Notes: generated by a model not told the origin, from the letters alone. A stretch of DNA of 57,194 nucleotides from Hyphomonadaceae bacterium (GCA_019753105.1 JAIELJ010000007.1:1-57194); one strand, 5' to 3'; numbered from the stretch's first letter, positions 18,401-27,027 are shown. Numbers and translations are program-made.

Positions 18401-19261
18401 ATGCCCGATACCGCTCACCGCGCTCCGAAGCCGCTGCGCGCGGCCGTCATCTACGATTTCGACGGCACGCTGGCGCGCGGCAATCTGCAGGAGCACTCGT
18501 TCATTCCCGATCTCGGGATCGATCACGACGTGTTCTGGAAGGATGTGAAGCGTCTGGCCAAGACCTCCGACGCCGACGAAATCCTCGTCTACATGCAGCA
18601 AATGATCGAGCGCTCGCGCAAGCTCGGCAAAGTCGTGACGCGTGATCGCCTGCGCCAGCACGGCGCCGAACCGTCTTTCTTCGATGGTGTGGAGAGCTGG
18701 TTTGCGCGGATCGATTCATTCGCGGCGGACCAGAACCTGGAGCTCGATCACTACATCGTCTCGTCGTGCATCGAAGAGATGATCGAGGGCTGTTCGATCT
18801 ATCCCCACTTCCGCCGCGTGTTCGCGTCGCGCTTTATCTACAACGAGAAGGGCGAAGCGGTGTGGCCGGCCGTGGCGGTCAACTACACGAACAAGACGCA
18901 GTTTCTCTTCCGCATCAATAAAGGCATCGAGACTGTTTGGGATACACAAGCGATCAATCGCTGGATGCGTCCGGAAGAGCGTCCGCTGCCGTTTGAGCGC
19001 ATGATCTTTATCGGCGATGGCGATACCGACATCCCATCGATGAAGATGGTGACCGATCAGGGCGGTACGGCGGTGGCTGTGCTCGACCCGGATCGCTGGA
19101 ACGATCCGCTGAAGGTCAGCCACATTCACTTGCTGATCGCGGAAGACCGCGTGAATTACGTGGCGCCGGCTGACTACCTGCCCGGTAGCCAGCTCGACGT
19201 GATCGTCAAAGGCGCATTGCAGCGCATCGCGCTGCGCGCCGGCCTGCCGATCGCGTCCTGA
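18401..19261 (+). CDS. HAD-superfamily phosphatase
   Basis: A 286-residue cytoplasmic hydrolase. Motif I is D19-F-D21-G-T with the nucleophile and acid/base aspartates, Lys165 in NYTNKTQ is a likely motif III residue, and motif IV is G205-D-G-D-T-D. The large cap between residues 30 and 150 is helical and would set the substrate. It is a single gene between murC-linked genes and a minus-strand lipoprotein pair. The substrate is not predictable from sequence alone. Confidence 0.85.
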   Translation: MPDTAHRAPKPLRAAVIYDFDGTLARGNLQEHSFIPDLGIDHDVFWKDVKRLAKTSDADEILVYMQQMIERSRKLGKVVTRDRLRQHGAEPSFFDGVESWFARIDSFAADQNLELDHYIVSSCIEEMIEGCSIYPHFRRVFASRFIYNEKGEAVWPAVAVNYTNKTQFLFRINKGIETVWDTQAINRWMRPEERPLPFERMIFIGDGDTDIPSMKMVTDQGGTAVAVLDPDRWNDPLKVSHIHLLIAEDRVNYVAPADYLPGSQLDVIVKGALQRIALRAGLPIAS

Positions 19262-19618
19262 TCAGCTGCCTTGAACGGCTTCGGGCGCGCGCGTGATCGA
19301 TTGCACCGGATAGGTGCGCTGCGGCTCGCCGCCGATAATCTCGACGCCATTGCCGCTGCCGGTGCAGATCGAGCCGGTCGTCGAACGGAGCGCAACACGT
19401 TGCGTCCAGTCGAGATCGCGTGCGTTGAAGAGCGTCGTCAGCCGATAGCGATCGTTGCCCGCCCGGATTTCAACAGTGCGATCGTCGATCACATTGTAGC
19501 CGCTTACGGTATCAGAGAAAAAGCAGTCGCGCGCGGCGGTGTCTTGCGGGGCAGCGCCTTCGGTGGCGCAAGCGGAGAGCGCCAAGGCGCCGGCGACTGC
19601 GATAAGTGACATGCGCAT
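19262..19618 (-). CDS. DUF6491-like lipoprotein (downstream copy)
   Basis: A 118-residue lipoprotein; the signal MRMSLIAVAGALALSACAT follows AAGGAGAC with good spacing, which decides the start at 19618. The mature domain has the pattern RDCFF...VSGYNVIDDRTVEIR...DRYRLTT...CTGSGNGVEI. It is clearly homologous to the next gene upstream on the same strand (DRDCFYTRSVRGYEVVDDRTVLVR). Both fit the DUF6491 type of small periplasmic proteins. The stop abuts the HAD gene convergently. The function is unknown. Confidence 0.8.
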   Translation of the reverse strand: MRMSLIAVAGALALSACATEGAAPQDTAARDCFFSDTVSGYNVIDDRTVEIRAGNDRYRLTTLFNARDLDWTQRVALRSTTGSICTGSGNGVEIIGGEPQRTYPVQSITRAPEAVQGS

Positions 19619-19628
19619 GAAAGTCTCC

Positions 19629-19988
19629 TTACGAAGCGCTCGGCGCTTCGGGCGCCGCGCGTGTAATTGACGTGACGCCGAACGTGCGGCGATCGGGGCC
19701 GCCATAGATTTCGACACCGGCGCCACTGCCCGTGCATACGAGACCGCCGGGCGCGCGGATTGCTATCCGTGACGACCAGTTGAGCGCGTTTTCGATCGGG
19801 CCGATCGTCGTCAGCAGATAGCGTTCCCGGTCATTGATCCGCACCAGCACGGTGCGGTCATCGACAACCTCGTAACCGCGCACGCTGCGGGTATAGAAGC
19901 AGTCGCGATCTTCCGTGCTTTGCGCGGTGCTGGCGCATGCAGTCAGTGCGAGCGTCGCGGCGAGGGCGAGCAATCCATTGCGGATCAT
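19629..19988 (-). CDS. DUF6491-like lipoprotein (upstream copy)
   Basis: A 119-residue lipoprotein beginning MIRNGLLALAATLALTACAS, preceded by TGGAGAATTG. It shares the domain of its downstream neighbour, including the paired cysteines (RDCFY and VCTGSG) and the DDRTV core. Only ten bases separate the two, so they form a tandem duplicate operon transcribed away from murB. I chose the start at 19988 because the lipoprotein signal begins there; an ATG five codons earlier would spoil it. Confidence 0.8.
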   Translation of the reverse strand: MIRNGLLALAATLALTACASTAQSTEDRDCFYTRSVRGYEVVDDRTVLVRINDRERYLLTTIGPIENALNWSSRIAIRAPGGLVCTGSGAGVEIYGGPDRRTFGVTSITRAAPEAPSAS

Positions 19989-20094
19989 GGGGCAATTCTC
20001 CATGTGCGATCTGGCCAGTATGGCGCAGCGTTCGTTAGGTTACGAGCAGCAGCCGCTTTCTCATCCGCTGGAAGCATGACATAGCCATTCAACA

Positions 20095-21006
20095 ATGAGT
20101 GATCTCGACCTGCCGCAAGTGCGCGGCCAGCTCCTTAAGGGCGAAAGCCTGGCGCCCTTCACTTGGTTCCGGGTCGGCGGGCCCGCGGACGCGCTTTTCT
20201 TGCCGGCCGACGCGGACGATCTCGCACAGTTCTTGGCGGCATTGCCAAATGACGTACCGCTTTTGCCGATTGGTGTTGGATCGAACCTGATCGTGCGCGA
20301 CGGCGGCGTGCCGGGCGTCGTGATCCGCCTGGCCGGGCGCGCGTTCGCGCAGATCGAACCGCTCGGCGATGCGCGCATAAGGGCTGGCGCCGGCGCGTTG
20401 GATTCGATGGTCGCCAAGGGGGCTGCGAAAGCGGGCATTGCTGGTCTGGAGTTTTATGTCGGCGTGCCGGGCACGATCGGCGGCGCGCTGACCATGAACG
20501 CCGGATGCTACGGCCGTGAGACGACGGACGTGCTGATCGAAGCCACGGCGCTCAACCGCAAAGGCGAACGCGTCACGCTGAGCCACGCCGATTTTGGCTT
20601 CACCTATCGCCACAACGCTTTGACGGAAGAGCTAATCTTCCTCGACGCGACGTTCCAAGGAACGCCAGACGAGCCCGAAGCAATCACCGCGCGCATGGCT
20701 GAGATCACGGCCAAGCGCGAAGGCTCGCAGCCGATCCGGGAAAAGACCGGCGGCTCAACGTTCAAAAATCCGCTCGCACCGGATGGCACGAAGCTCTCCG
20801 CTTGGAAGCTCAATGACGAAGCCGGCATGCGCGGCTATCGGCGCGGCGGCGCGCAGGTCAGCGAAAAGCACGCGAACTTTCTGATCAATACCGGCGATGC
20901 GACGGCAGCCGATATTGAGGGCTTGGGTGAAGATGTTCGCGCCGCGGTGAAAGCCAAGCACGGCATCGAGCTTGAGTGGGAAATCAAGCGGATCGGGCGG
21001 CCCTAA
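20095..21006 (+). CDS. murB: UDP-N-acetylenolpyruvoylglucosamine reductase MurB
   Basis: FAD enzyme that reduces UDP-GlcNAc-enolpyruvate to UDP-MurNAc with NADPH. FAD-binding motifs include [24 protein letters not shown] and [18 protein letters not shown]. The catalytic region GGSTFKNP carries the serine, and the C-terminal HANFLIN with the final conserved Glu region follows. The length of 303 fits the type I/short family. It is separated from murC by about 2.8 kb of unrelated genes and from ddl by 5 kb, so the dcw order is kept but interrupted. Confidence 0.96.
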   Translation: MSDLDLPQVRGQLLKGESLAPFTWFRVGGPADALFLPADADDLAQFLAALPNDVPLLPIGVGSNLIVRDGGVPGVVIRLAGRAFAQIEPLGDARIRAGAGALDSMVAKGAAKAGIAGLEFYVGVPGTIGGALTMNAGCYGRETTDVLIEATALNRKGERVTLSHADFGFTYRHNALTEELIFLDATFQGTPDEPEAITARMAEITAKREGSQPIREKTGGSTFKNPLAPDGTKLSAWKLNDEAGMRGYRRGGAQVSEKHANFLINTGDATAADIEGLGEDVRAAVKAKHGIELEWEIKRIGRP

Positions 21007-21017
21007 AGTTCGTAATC

Positions 21018-21118
21018 CTGGGGGATTCGCCGTAGGCGGATGCCCCCGGGACCCAGAGCAAACGCAAAGGCTTTTACCCCTGGATCCCGGCCGCGCTCTG
21101 CGCGACCCAGGATGACGG
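21018..21118. repeat. interspersed palindromic repeat after murB
   Basis: Two adjacent hairpins. The first pairs GGGGGATTCGCC with GGCGGATGCCCCC around GTA (about 21020-21046). The second spans roughly 21079-21118 with CCTGGATCCCGG, a GC-rich palindromic centre and CCCAGGATGACGG. The CCTGGATCCCGG and CCAGGATGACGG words recur at 32639-32713, so this is a member of a dispersed family. It fills the gap between murB and the cystathionine synthase gene. Confidence 0.7.
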
Positions 21119-21181
21119 TTGGCGGGGTGGCCTTTTCGCCGCCGCGCGACTAAACCCGCGCCAAACAACGGATCGGTTTTC

Positions 21182-22549
21182 ATGAATCTCAAGCCCAATA
21201 TCCTCGCCGCGATTGGCAAGACGCCGCTGGTGAAGCTCAACAAGATTGTGCCGAAGGACTCGGCCGAGATTTGGGTGAAGTGCGAGTATCTGAACCCGGC
21301 CGGTTCGATCAAAGACCGGATGGCCAATTACATCATCGAACGCGCCGAAGAGGCCGGCATTCTGAAGCCGGGCGGGCTCATCGTTGAGAACACGTCGGGC
21401 AATACCGGCCAGGGCCTTGCGATGGCGGCGGCGGTGAAGGGCTATCGCTGTATCTTCACGATGCCGGACAAGATGAGCAAGGAAAAGCAAGACTCGCTCC
21501 GCGCTTACGGCGCCGAAGTCATCATCACGCCGACGGACGTGCCGGGCGATTCACCGGAGCACTATGTCAACGTCGCCAAACGCATCGCCGAAGAGAAAGG
21601 CGCGTTCTACGTCGATCAGTATCACTCATCTTGGAATATCGACGCGCATTACCATTCCACTGGTCGCGAAATTTTCGAAGATACGGATGGCGGCAAGTTC
21701 GATGCCTTCGTCGGCGGCACCGGCACTGGCGGTACGGTCTCTGGCGTTGGCCGCTTCTTCAAGGAGCACGCGCCGCATGTGAAGATCATTGGCGCCGATC
21801 CGCTGGGCTCGGTGCACTACCATCTCTTCCACACCAAAACGCTGCCGACTGCGCACGTCTATATGGTCGAAGGTATCGGTGAGGATATCGAATGCCGCGC
21901 GATGGACTTTTCCGTCGTTGACGACATGCGTCAGGTCAATGATCGCGACAGCTTCGTGCTGGCGCGGCGCTTGGTGAAGGAAGAAGGCCTCTTCTGCGGC
22001 GGTTCGTCAGGCTCGAATATGGCTGTGGCGCTGGAGATCGCAAAGGAGCTCGGCCCAGGTAAGGTCGTCGTCACAGTGCTGCCGGATCACGGCAATCGCT
22101 ACATCTCCAAATTCCTCTCCGACAAATGGATGAAGGAGCACGGCTTCAACGAAACCGCGCGCGAGATGGGTTTCGTCGAAGAATTGCTCAAGGGACGCAC
22201 GGCCAAGCCGATCACGGCGGATGCCGAAGCGCCGCTGCGCACTGTCGTGAACCTGATGCGAGAAAACGGCGTCAGCCAGATTCCGCTGATTGAACGCGGC
22301 AAGCTCAATGCCATCGTGCACGAGAGCGATATCTTGGCGAAGATGCAGTCGAACGACTTCAACCTCGATGCGCCGGCAAAATCCGCTGCGTCGCCGATCG
22401 CGGGCCTCATCTATCCGAAGGCGCGCATCGAAGAACTCTTCCACATTTTCGCAACCGATCACGTCGCCGTCGTGGTCGACGCCTCAAACGTCGTCGGCGT
22501 CGTTTCAAAGATCGACTTGATCGAGCATCTCGCCGGCAAGGGCCACTAA
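21182..22549 (+). CDS. cystathionine beta-synthase
   Basis: PLP enzyme joining serine and homocysteine to cystathionine, the first step of reverse transsulfuration. The fold type II catalytic domain carries the Schiff-base lysine K44 in NPAGSIKDR, the substrate loop ENTSGNTGQG and the PLP phosphate loop GGTGTGGTVSG. Two C-terminal CBS domains (about residues 335-455) end in GVVSKIDLIEHL. I start at 21182 because MNLKPNILAAIGKTP is the family N-terminus. The gamma-lyase gene follows after three bases. A CBS-containing cysteine synthase is the alternative call. Confidence 0.88.
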   Translation: MNLKPNILAAIGKTPLVKLNKIVPKDSAEIWVKCEYLNPAGSIKDRMANYIIERAEEAGILKPGGLIVENTSGNTGQGLAMAAAVKGYRCIFTMPDKMSKEKQDSLRAYGAEVIITPTDVPGDSPEHYVNVAKRIAEEKGAFYVDQYHSSWNIDAHYHSTGREIFEDTDGGKFDAFVGGTGTGGTVSGVGRFFKEHAPHVKIIGADPLGSVHYHLFHTKTLPTAHVYMVEGIGEDIECRAMDFSVVDDMRQVNDRDSFVLARRLVKEEGLFCGGSSGSNMAVALEIAKELGPGKVVVTVLPDHGNRYISKFLSDKWMKEHGFNETAREMGFVEELLKGRTAKPITADAEAPLRTVVNLMRENGVSQIPLIERGKLNAIVHESDILAKMQSNDFNLDAPAKSAASPIAGLIYPKARIEELFHIFATDHVAVVVDASNVVGVVSKIDLIEHLAGKGH

Positions 22550-22552
22550 GCC

Positions 22553-23707
22553 ATGCATCACAATAAAGGCTTCGCCACCCGCGCTATCCACGCCGGCCAA
22601 CGCCCCGATCCGACGACGGGCGCGATCATGACGCCGGTCTATCAAACCTCGACCTACGTCCAGCAAAGCCCGGGCGTGATCATTGAGGACTATGACTACG
22701 CCCGCTCGGCCAACCCGACGCGCAAGGCGCTGGAAGAGAATATCGCTTCACTCGAGGGCGGCCGCCACGGCCTGATGTTTGCCTCCGGGCTCGCGGCCCT
22801 CGCCGCATGCGTGCATTTGCTGCAAACCGGCGATCACGTGGTGCTCTGCGATGACGTCTATGGCGGAACGTTCCGCACGCTCGATAAGGTCTTCAAGCAG
22901 TTCGGCATCACCTACACGCGCGTCGACATGACAAATCTCGACGCGACGGACGCGGCGTTCACGGCCAAGACCAAGCTCTGCTGGATCGAAACGCCGACAA
23001 ATCCGCTTCTAAAGATCATCGATATCGAAGCCGTATCGCGCATCGCCAAAGCCAAGGGCGCGATCGTCGGCGTCGACAACACGTTTGCATCGCCTGTTTT
23101 GCAGAACCCGCTCGCGCTCGGCGCCGATATCGTTCTCCACTCATGCACGAAGTATATTGGCGGACATTCCGACGTGATCGGCGGCGTGCTCGTCGCCAAT
23201 GATGACGACATCGCACAGCGCTTGAAGTTCACGCAGAACGCCGTCGGCGCCGTCATGGCGCCGTGGGATGCGTTCCTGCTGCTGCGTTCAACCAAGACGC
23301 TGCAGGTGCGCGTACAGCGCCATTGCGAGAATGCGGCAAAGATCGCCGACTTCTTGGCCGAGCAGCCACAGATCGAACGCGTGATCTATCCGGGCCGGAC
23401 CGATCACCCGCAGCACGCCATCGCGAAAAAGCAGATGCGCGGTGGTTATGGCGGCATGATCACAGCGACGTTGAAGGGCGGCCTGCCGGCAGCGCGCACG
23501 TTCCTCGAGCGCGTGAAGCTCTTTTCGCTGGCGGAGTCGCTGGGCGGCGTAGAGTCGCTTATCGAACACCCGGCGATCATGACGCACGCTTCGATCGATA
23601 AGCCGCTGCGCGAAGCATTGGGCATCACCGATGGCCTCGTGCGCTTTTCCGTCGGCATCGAGGACGTCAACGACTTGATTGAAGACGTGCGCGAAGCTTT
23701 GGCCTGA
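22553..23707 (+). CDS. cystathionine gamma-lyase (Cys/Met metabolism PLP enzyme)
   Basis: A 384-residue trans-sulfuration enzyme. It has the family N-terminus GFATRAIHAGQ-PDP-TGAI-TPVYQTSTY, the substrate-contact YDYARSANPTR, the aspartate of VGVDNTFASP and the PLP lysine K200 in SCTKYIGGHSD. Directly after cystathionine beta-synthase, gamma-lyase is the sensible assignment: cystathionine to cysteine, 2-oxobutyrate and ammonia. Gamma-synthase activity cannot be excluded from sequence. A TIR-domain gene follows eight bases later. Confidence 0.88.
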   Translation: MHHNKGFATRAIHAGQRPDPTTGAIMTPVYQTSTYVQQSPGVIIEDYDYARSANPTRKALEENIASLEGGRHGLMFASGLAALAACVHLLQTGDHVVLCDDVYGGTFRTLDKVFKQFGITYTRVDMTNLDATDAAFTAKTKLCWIETPTNPLLKIIDIEAVSRIAKAKGAIVGVDNTFASPVLQNPLALGADIVLHSCTKYIGGHSDVIGGVLVANDDDIAQRLKFTQNAVGAVMAPWDAFLLLRSTKTLQVRVQRHCENAAKIADFLAEQPQIERVIYPGRTDHPQHAIAKKQMRGGYGGMITATLKGGLPAARTFLERVKLFSLAESLGGVESLIEHPAIMTHASIDKPLREALGITDGLVRFSVGIEDVNDLIEDVREALA

Positions 23708-23715
23708 GCGCTGCC

Positions 23716-24495
23716 ATGACGGACGTGTTTATCTCGTACAAACGGGAAGACCATGTCCGCGTTGATCGCCTCGCAAGCCTGCTTAAGGAGTTTCAGCTCT
23801 CGGTCTGGCACGACGCCGCTCTGGGCGCCGGCGAGAGCTGGCACGAGCGCATCATGGCTGTGGCCGAGAGGGCCAAGTGCATTGTCGTTTGCTGGACGGA
23901 TGAGGCGGCGAAATCGCGCTGGGTGCTCGGCGAGGTAGAGATCGGCTTGCGCCGTGAAGTGCTGGTGCCCACTACGTGGGCGCCGTGCACGCCGCCGCCG
24001 CTGCTGGCGCATCTGCACATGGCCAACATGACGGACTGGGCCGGCGGCAATGATCATAAGGGCTTGCTGCAACTCGCCGGAGGCGTTGAGCGCTTCGTCG
24101 GGCGCAAGCTCTCGGCGAAGCTGAGAGAGCGAGCCGGCGGTGAGAATCCCGAAGTTGTTGCGCGTTTACGCGCTCTGTTGGTGCGCATCGCGCGCAAGGG
24201 CGGCGCACCCATCAGTTATCGCAAGGCGTTCTATACCGTAGCGAACGCCTGGGCTCACGGGACGAAGACCTCATTCGAAGCCCTCTACGGCGCGCTCGAC
24301 GTGATCGCCGACCAGAACCGCGCTCGCCGTGAGCCGCCCTTGTTTGCGCTCGTGGTGAGCAAGGAAGGCGTGCCGGGGCGCGGCTATTTTCAGAAGCATT
24401 GCTTTCTAGAGGGCGCTGACAGCGACGAGGCGCGCGCGCTTCACGCTGCACATTTGCAGCGCGTCTATGATTACGATTGGCCAAATGATCCTTAG
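23716..24495 (+). CDS. TIR-domain protein with unknown C-terminal domain
   Basis: A 259-residue protein. The N-terminal TIR domain (about 1-125) opens with VFISYKREDHVRVDRLASLL, has the BB-loop region WHDAALGAGESWHERI, and the helix SRWVLGEVEI, whose E73 matches the catalytic glutamate of NAD-cleaving TIR enzymes. The C-terminal part (about 130-259) has a helical stretch and then PPLFALVVSKEGVPGRGYF, a strand-turn pattern that I do not assign. There is no signal or membrane helix. It lies eight bases after the gamma-lyase gene and converges on a degenerate TIR-like gene with a four-base overlap. An antiphage effector role is inference. Confidence 0.85.
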   Translation: MTDVFISYKREDHVRVDRLASLLKEFQLSVWHDAALGAGESWHERIMAVAERAKCIVVCWTDEAAKSRWVLGEVEIGLRREVLVPTTWAPCTPPPLLAHLHMANMTDWAGGNDHKGLLQLAGGVERFVGRKLSAKLRERAGGENPEVVARLRALLVRIARKGGAPISYRKAFYTVANAWAHGTKTSFEALYGALDVIADQNRARREPPLFALVVSKEGVPGRGYFQKHCFLEGADSDEARALHAAHLQRVYDYDWPNDP

Positions 24496-25106
24496 GGCGC
24501 GAGCGCCGCGAGTTCGCTTGCGCTCGCGTAGAAGCTCGCTGCTGCACCATCTATGCGCGATGCGACGACTGCATTGTGTTGATAGGCGTAACCCGTCGCG
24601 CCGATAGCCAAAAGCGTCAGCGTCAACGCAATGGCGAAGCCGCGGCTGTTTTTCTCTTTCATGGAAGCGGACTCCTGAGGCGCTCTTGGCGCCGGCGCGC
24701 TCGGGACTTGCGCTGGACGTTGCCTGCGGGCCGCGCGTTGCAGCGGCGCGCGGGTCTGCTTTTGCGTGGCGGCGAGCGGTTTTGCCTTCGGATGAAGCAG
24801 GCGCCGCCATGCGCTGGTGTCGGCGCGGCCGCGCGGCAAGCGCGCCAACCGCGTCCCGCCAACAGGCGGCGGCGCAGAGTCTAGGCGTATGCACACGAGT
24901 TTCCCCGCTGCATGCGCGCGCCGCGCCGCCGCCCTGAGCGCAGGCGTCCCCCACGCTGCGCGTGACCAAAGCATCACGACCTTATCGCCGCGCGCCCGCG
25001 GACTGAGCGCGCCGACCTCATAGCCAAGCGAGCCTAGTTTGGCGGCGACGCTCCGCGCTTGCGAAGCGGCGGTTTCGGGATAGGCGAGCAGGATCCGTGA
25101 TGTCAT
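24492..25106 (-). CDS. TIR-like protein with C-terminal membrane helix
   Basis: A 204-residue protein starting MTSRILLAYPETAASQARSV. Residues 1-80 follow a shortened TIR plan: a first strand and helix, then VVMLWSRAAWGTPALRAAARRAHAAGKLVCIRLD, matching the TIR stretch where an effector has the catalytic Glu. Here that position (about residue 60) is Ala, so NADase activity is unlikely. A basic, Pro/Ala/Gln-rich linker leads to a transmembrane helix at about 162-182 and a short tail. I use the ATG at 25106; 12 further upstream codons are possible. It converges with the active-looking TIR gene. Confidence 0.65.
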   Translation of the reverse strand: MTSRILLAYPETAASQARSVAAKLGSLGYEVGALSPRARGDKVVMLWSRAAWGTPALRAAARRAHAAGKLVCIRLDSAPPPVGGTRLARLPRGRADTSAWRRLLHPKAKPLAATQKQTRAPLQRAARRQRPAQVPSAPAPRAPQESASMKEKNSRGFAIALTLTLLAIGATGYAYQHNAVVASRIDGAAASFYASASELAALAP

Positions 25107-25225
25107 CGCGTCAGTGCTGGCCTGTGGGCGCGGCGACGCCAAGGTCTTCGCCCTGGCGCGCCTTGGGATAAGACCAGGGCGCCCAATTCACGGGCGCTGA
25201 GCCAGTTTTTCGGACACCGTCGCGC

Positions 25226-25747
25226 TTAGACGCAGGTCTCCGGCGGGATCGGATCAAGCCCCAGCATCGGACGCAAGGATGCCTCTTCGACAGCCGCCGC
25301 CGCGGGGTCATCGGAAACCGCGATCGCGGTGACGTTGGCGATGCGCCATTGACCGTCAGCGCGTCGGCACATGTCCCAGGTGAGGTTCATGCCGCCGCCA
25401 ATGCCGGGATAGGTGAAGCGCGTGCCGATCTCAGCGTGGCCTGGCTCAGCGTGCTGACCGACGGCGTAGCGGATGTCGTCTACTTCGGAATCGTTCGCCC
25501 AGGAGCGATAGTCGAAGTCCAGGCGTTCGGCTTCAGGGCCTGCGGCGTTCGCGGCAATGGCGTTGGCCATCTCTTCGGTGAACCAAACGCTGAGATATTC
25601 TGCATCGCTGGAAAGCGGCCCGGAATCGTAGAGCGCGGCGACGACTGGCATCGGTCCCATGTCGTCAGCAGCGGGCGCGGCGGCTTGCGTGCAGGCAGCA
25701 ACCGTCACAACGGCGCACATCGCTGCGCCGAGAAATTTCATTCGCAT
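25226..25747 (-). CDS. lipoprotein (DUF3828-like)
   Basis: A 173-residue lipoprotein. GGGAG precedes the ATG at 25747, and the signal MRMKFLGAAMCAVVTVAACT ends in a lipobox. The mature region (VVAALYD...YLSVWFTEEMANAIAA...LDFDYRSWANDSEVDDIRYAV...RIANV) resembles the DUF3828 kind of small secreted protein, with a C-terminal cysteine. It is upstream of the TIR-like gene on the same strand, 119 bases away. The function is unknown. Confidence 0.7.
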   Translation of the reverse strand: MRMKFLGAAMCAVVTVAACTQAAAPAADDMGPMPVVAALYDSGPLSSDAEYLSVWFTEEMANAIAANAAGPEAERLDFDYRSWANDSEVDDIRYAVGQHAEPGHAEIGTRFTYPGIGGGMNLTWDMCRRADGQWRIANVTAIAVSDDPAAAAVEEASLRPMLGLDPIPPETCV

Positions 25748-25943
25748 TAAAGCACTCCCCACTCACACATCGCGCGCGTTCAGACGCGCATGCGTTCGTG
25801 TTGGAGTTAAAGCGAGCAACACTTCATCGCAAACGTCATCACAGTTTGCGGTACGCGAGCGAGCGCGACGCCGTTTCTTAGGTCTGGCCGTGCGAGAGTG
25901 AGGTGTTGAGTGCGCTGCACACTCACGCTTTGCTCATCATGGT

Positions 25944-25978
25944 GAATCCCGCGCTCATTCAGCTTAGCGCAAATTTAC
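25944..25978 (+). promoter_or_regulatory. CtrA-like box and GANTC site upstream of ddl-ftsQ-ftsA
   Basis: In the 359-base gap before ddl, TTAG-CGCAAAT-TTAC at 25964-25978 is a near match to the CtrA consensus TTAA-N7-TTAA. GAATC at 25944-25948 is a CcrM (GANTC) methylation site. In Caulobacter the ftsQ-ftsA region is under cell-cycle control by CtrA, so the placement fits. The motif is degenerate and found by eye. I see nothing else in this gap except a relatively AT-rich stretch around 25970-26040. Confidence 0.35.
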
Positions 25979-26106
25979 CATAAAAATCAGCAACTAATGC
26001 CTCCGCCCTCATGATGCCTTAACCGCAAGGCGTTTCATTATGACACTCTGGATGAGCGCAGAAAAAGCGTCCGCCAGAGTGGTTGGTTGGTGTTGGTGAG
26101 GCGCGA

Positions 26107-27027
26107 ATGGCCCGGGTGGCGGTGCTTCTTGGGGGCTTGAGCCCCGAGCGTCCTGTGAGCTTGAGCTCGGGCGCTGGATGTGCGGCTGCGCTGCGCAGAC
26201 TTGGTCACGACGTGATCGAGATCGATCCGCAGAATCCAGGTTGGATCGCGGAGCTTCAAGACGCGCGCGTCGATAAAGTGTTCAACGCTCTGCACGGTGA
26301 GTGGGGCGAAGATGGACGCACGCAAGGCGTGCTCGACTATCTTAAGCTGCCGTACACGCATTCCGGCTGCCTCGCCTCGGCGTTGGCGATGGATAAGGAC
26401 AAGTCGAAGGCGGTGTTCGCGCAGGCAGGGCTGCCGCTCGCGAACGGCAAGCTGATGCATCGCTTGGACGCTGCGAAAGCGCATCCGATGCCAGCGCCGT
26501 ACGTTGTGAAGCCGAACGCGCAGGGCTCGTCCGTCGGCATCTTTATCGTGCGCGAGGGCGCGAACCGTCCGCCTGAGCAATTGCTCGATCCGGATTGGAC
26601 GTTCGGCGAGGAAGTGCTCGTCGAAGAGTTTATCGACGGTAAGGAATTGACCGTCGCTGTGATGCACGAGCGCGGCGCGCTGGCTGTCACTGAGATTTTC
26701 GTCACCAGCGATGGCGATTGGTACGATTTCGATGCGAAGTATGCCGAAGGCGGCTCGCGTCACGTCGTGCCGGCCGACATTCCCGCAGGCGTTGCCGAGC
26801 AATGCATGCGTGCGGCGGAAGCGGCGCACCACGCGCTCGGCTGCCGTGGCGTGACGCGCAGCGACTTCCGCTACGATCCCAAGCGCGATCGTCTGGCGCT
26901 GCTCGAAGTCAACACGCAGCCCGGCATGACGCCAACCTCGCTCACGCCTGAGCAGGCTGCTTATGTCGGCATGTCCTACGACCAACTGGTTGCTTGGATC
27001 CTGGAGGACGCATCATGGCCGCGGTGA
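26107..27027 (+). CDS. ddl: D-alanine:D-alanine ligase Ddl
   Basis: ATP-grasp enzyme making the D-Ala-D-Ala dipeptide used by MurF. Landmarks are [16 protein letters not shown] at the N-terminus, [26 protein letters not shown], the [11 protein letters not shown] stretch and [15 protein letters not shown] with the metal- and substrate-binding residues. I start at the ATG at 26107 (306 aa), preceded by GGTGAGG; a TTG 24 bases earlier would add eight unlikely residues. The 3' end overlaps ftsQ by 13 bases. Confidence 0.95.
   Translation: MARVAVLLGGLSPERPVSLSSGAGCAAALRRLGHDVIEIDPQNPGWIAELQDARVDKVFNALHGEWGEDGRTQGVLDYLKLPYTHSGCLASALAMDKDKSKAVFAQAGLPLANGKLMHRLDAAKAHPMPAPYVVKPNAQGSSVGIFIVREGANRPPEQLLDPDWTFGEEVLVEEFIDGKELTVAVMHERGALAVTEIFVTSDGDWYDFDAKYAEGGSRHVVPADIPAGVAEQCMRAAEAAHHALGCRGVTRSDFRYDPKRDRLALLEVNTQPGMTPTSLTPEQAAYVGMSYDQLVAWILEDASWPR

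Noticed and set aside
21007-21181. Possible SAM or SAH riboswitch before cystathionine beta-synthase
   Set aside because: The gap is occupied by the interspersed palindromic repeat; no conserved riboswitch core was seen.
23716-25106. Known Thoeris or CBASS operon
   Set aside because: No ThsA-like SIR2 or NAD-binding partner, cyclase or CD-NTase gene lies next to the TIR gene in this window.
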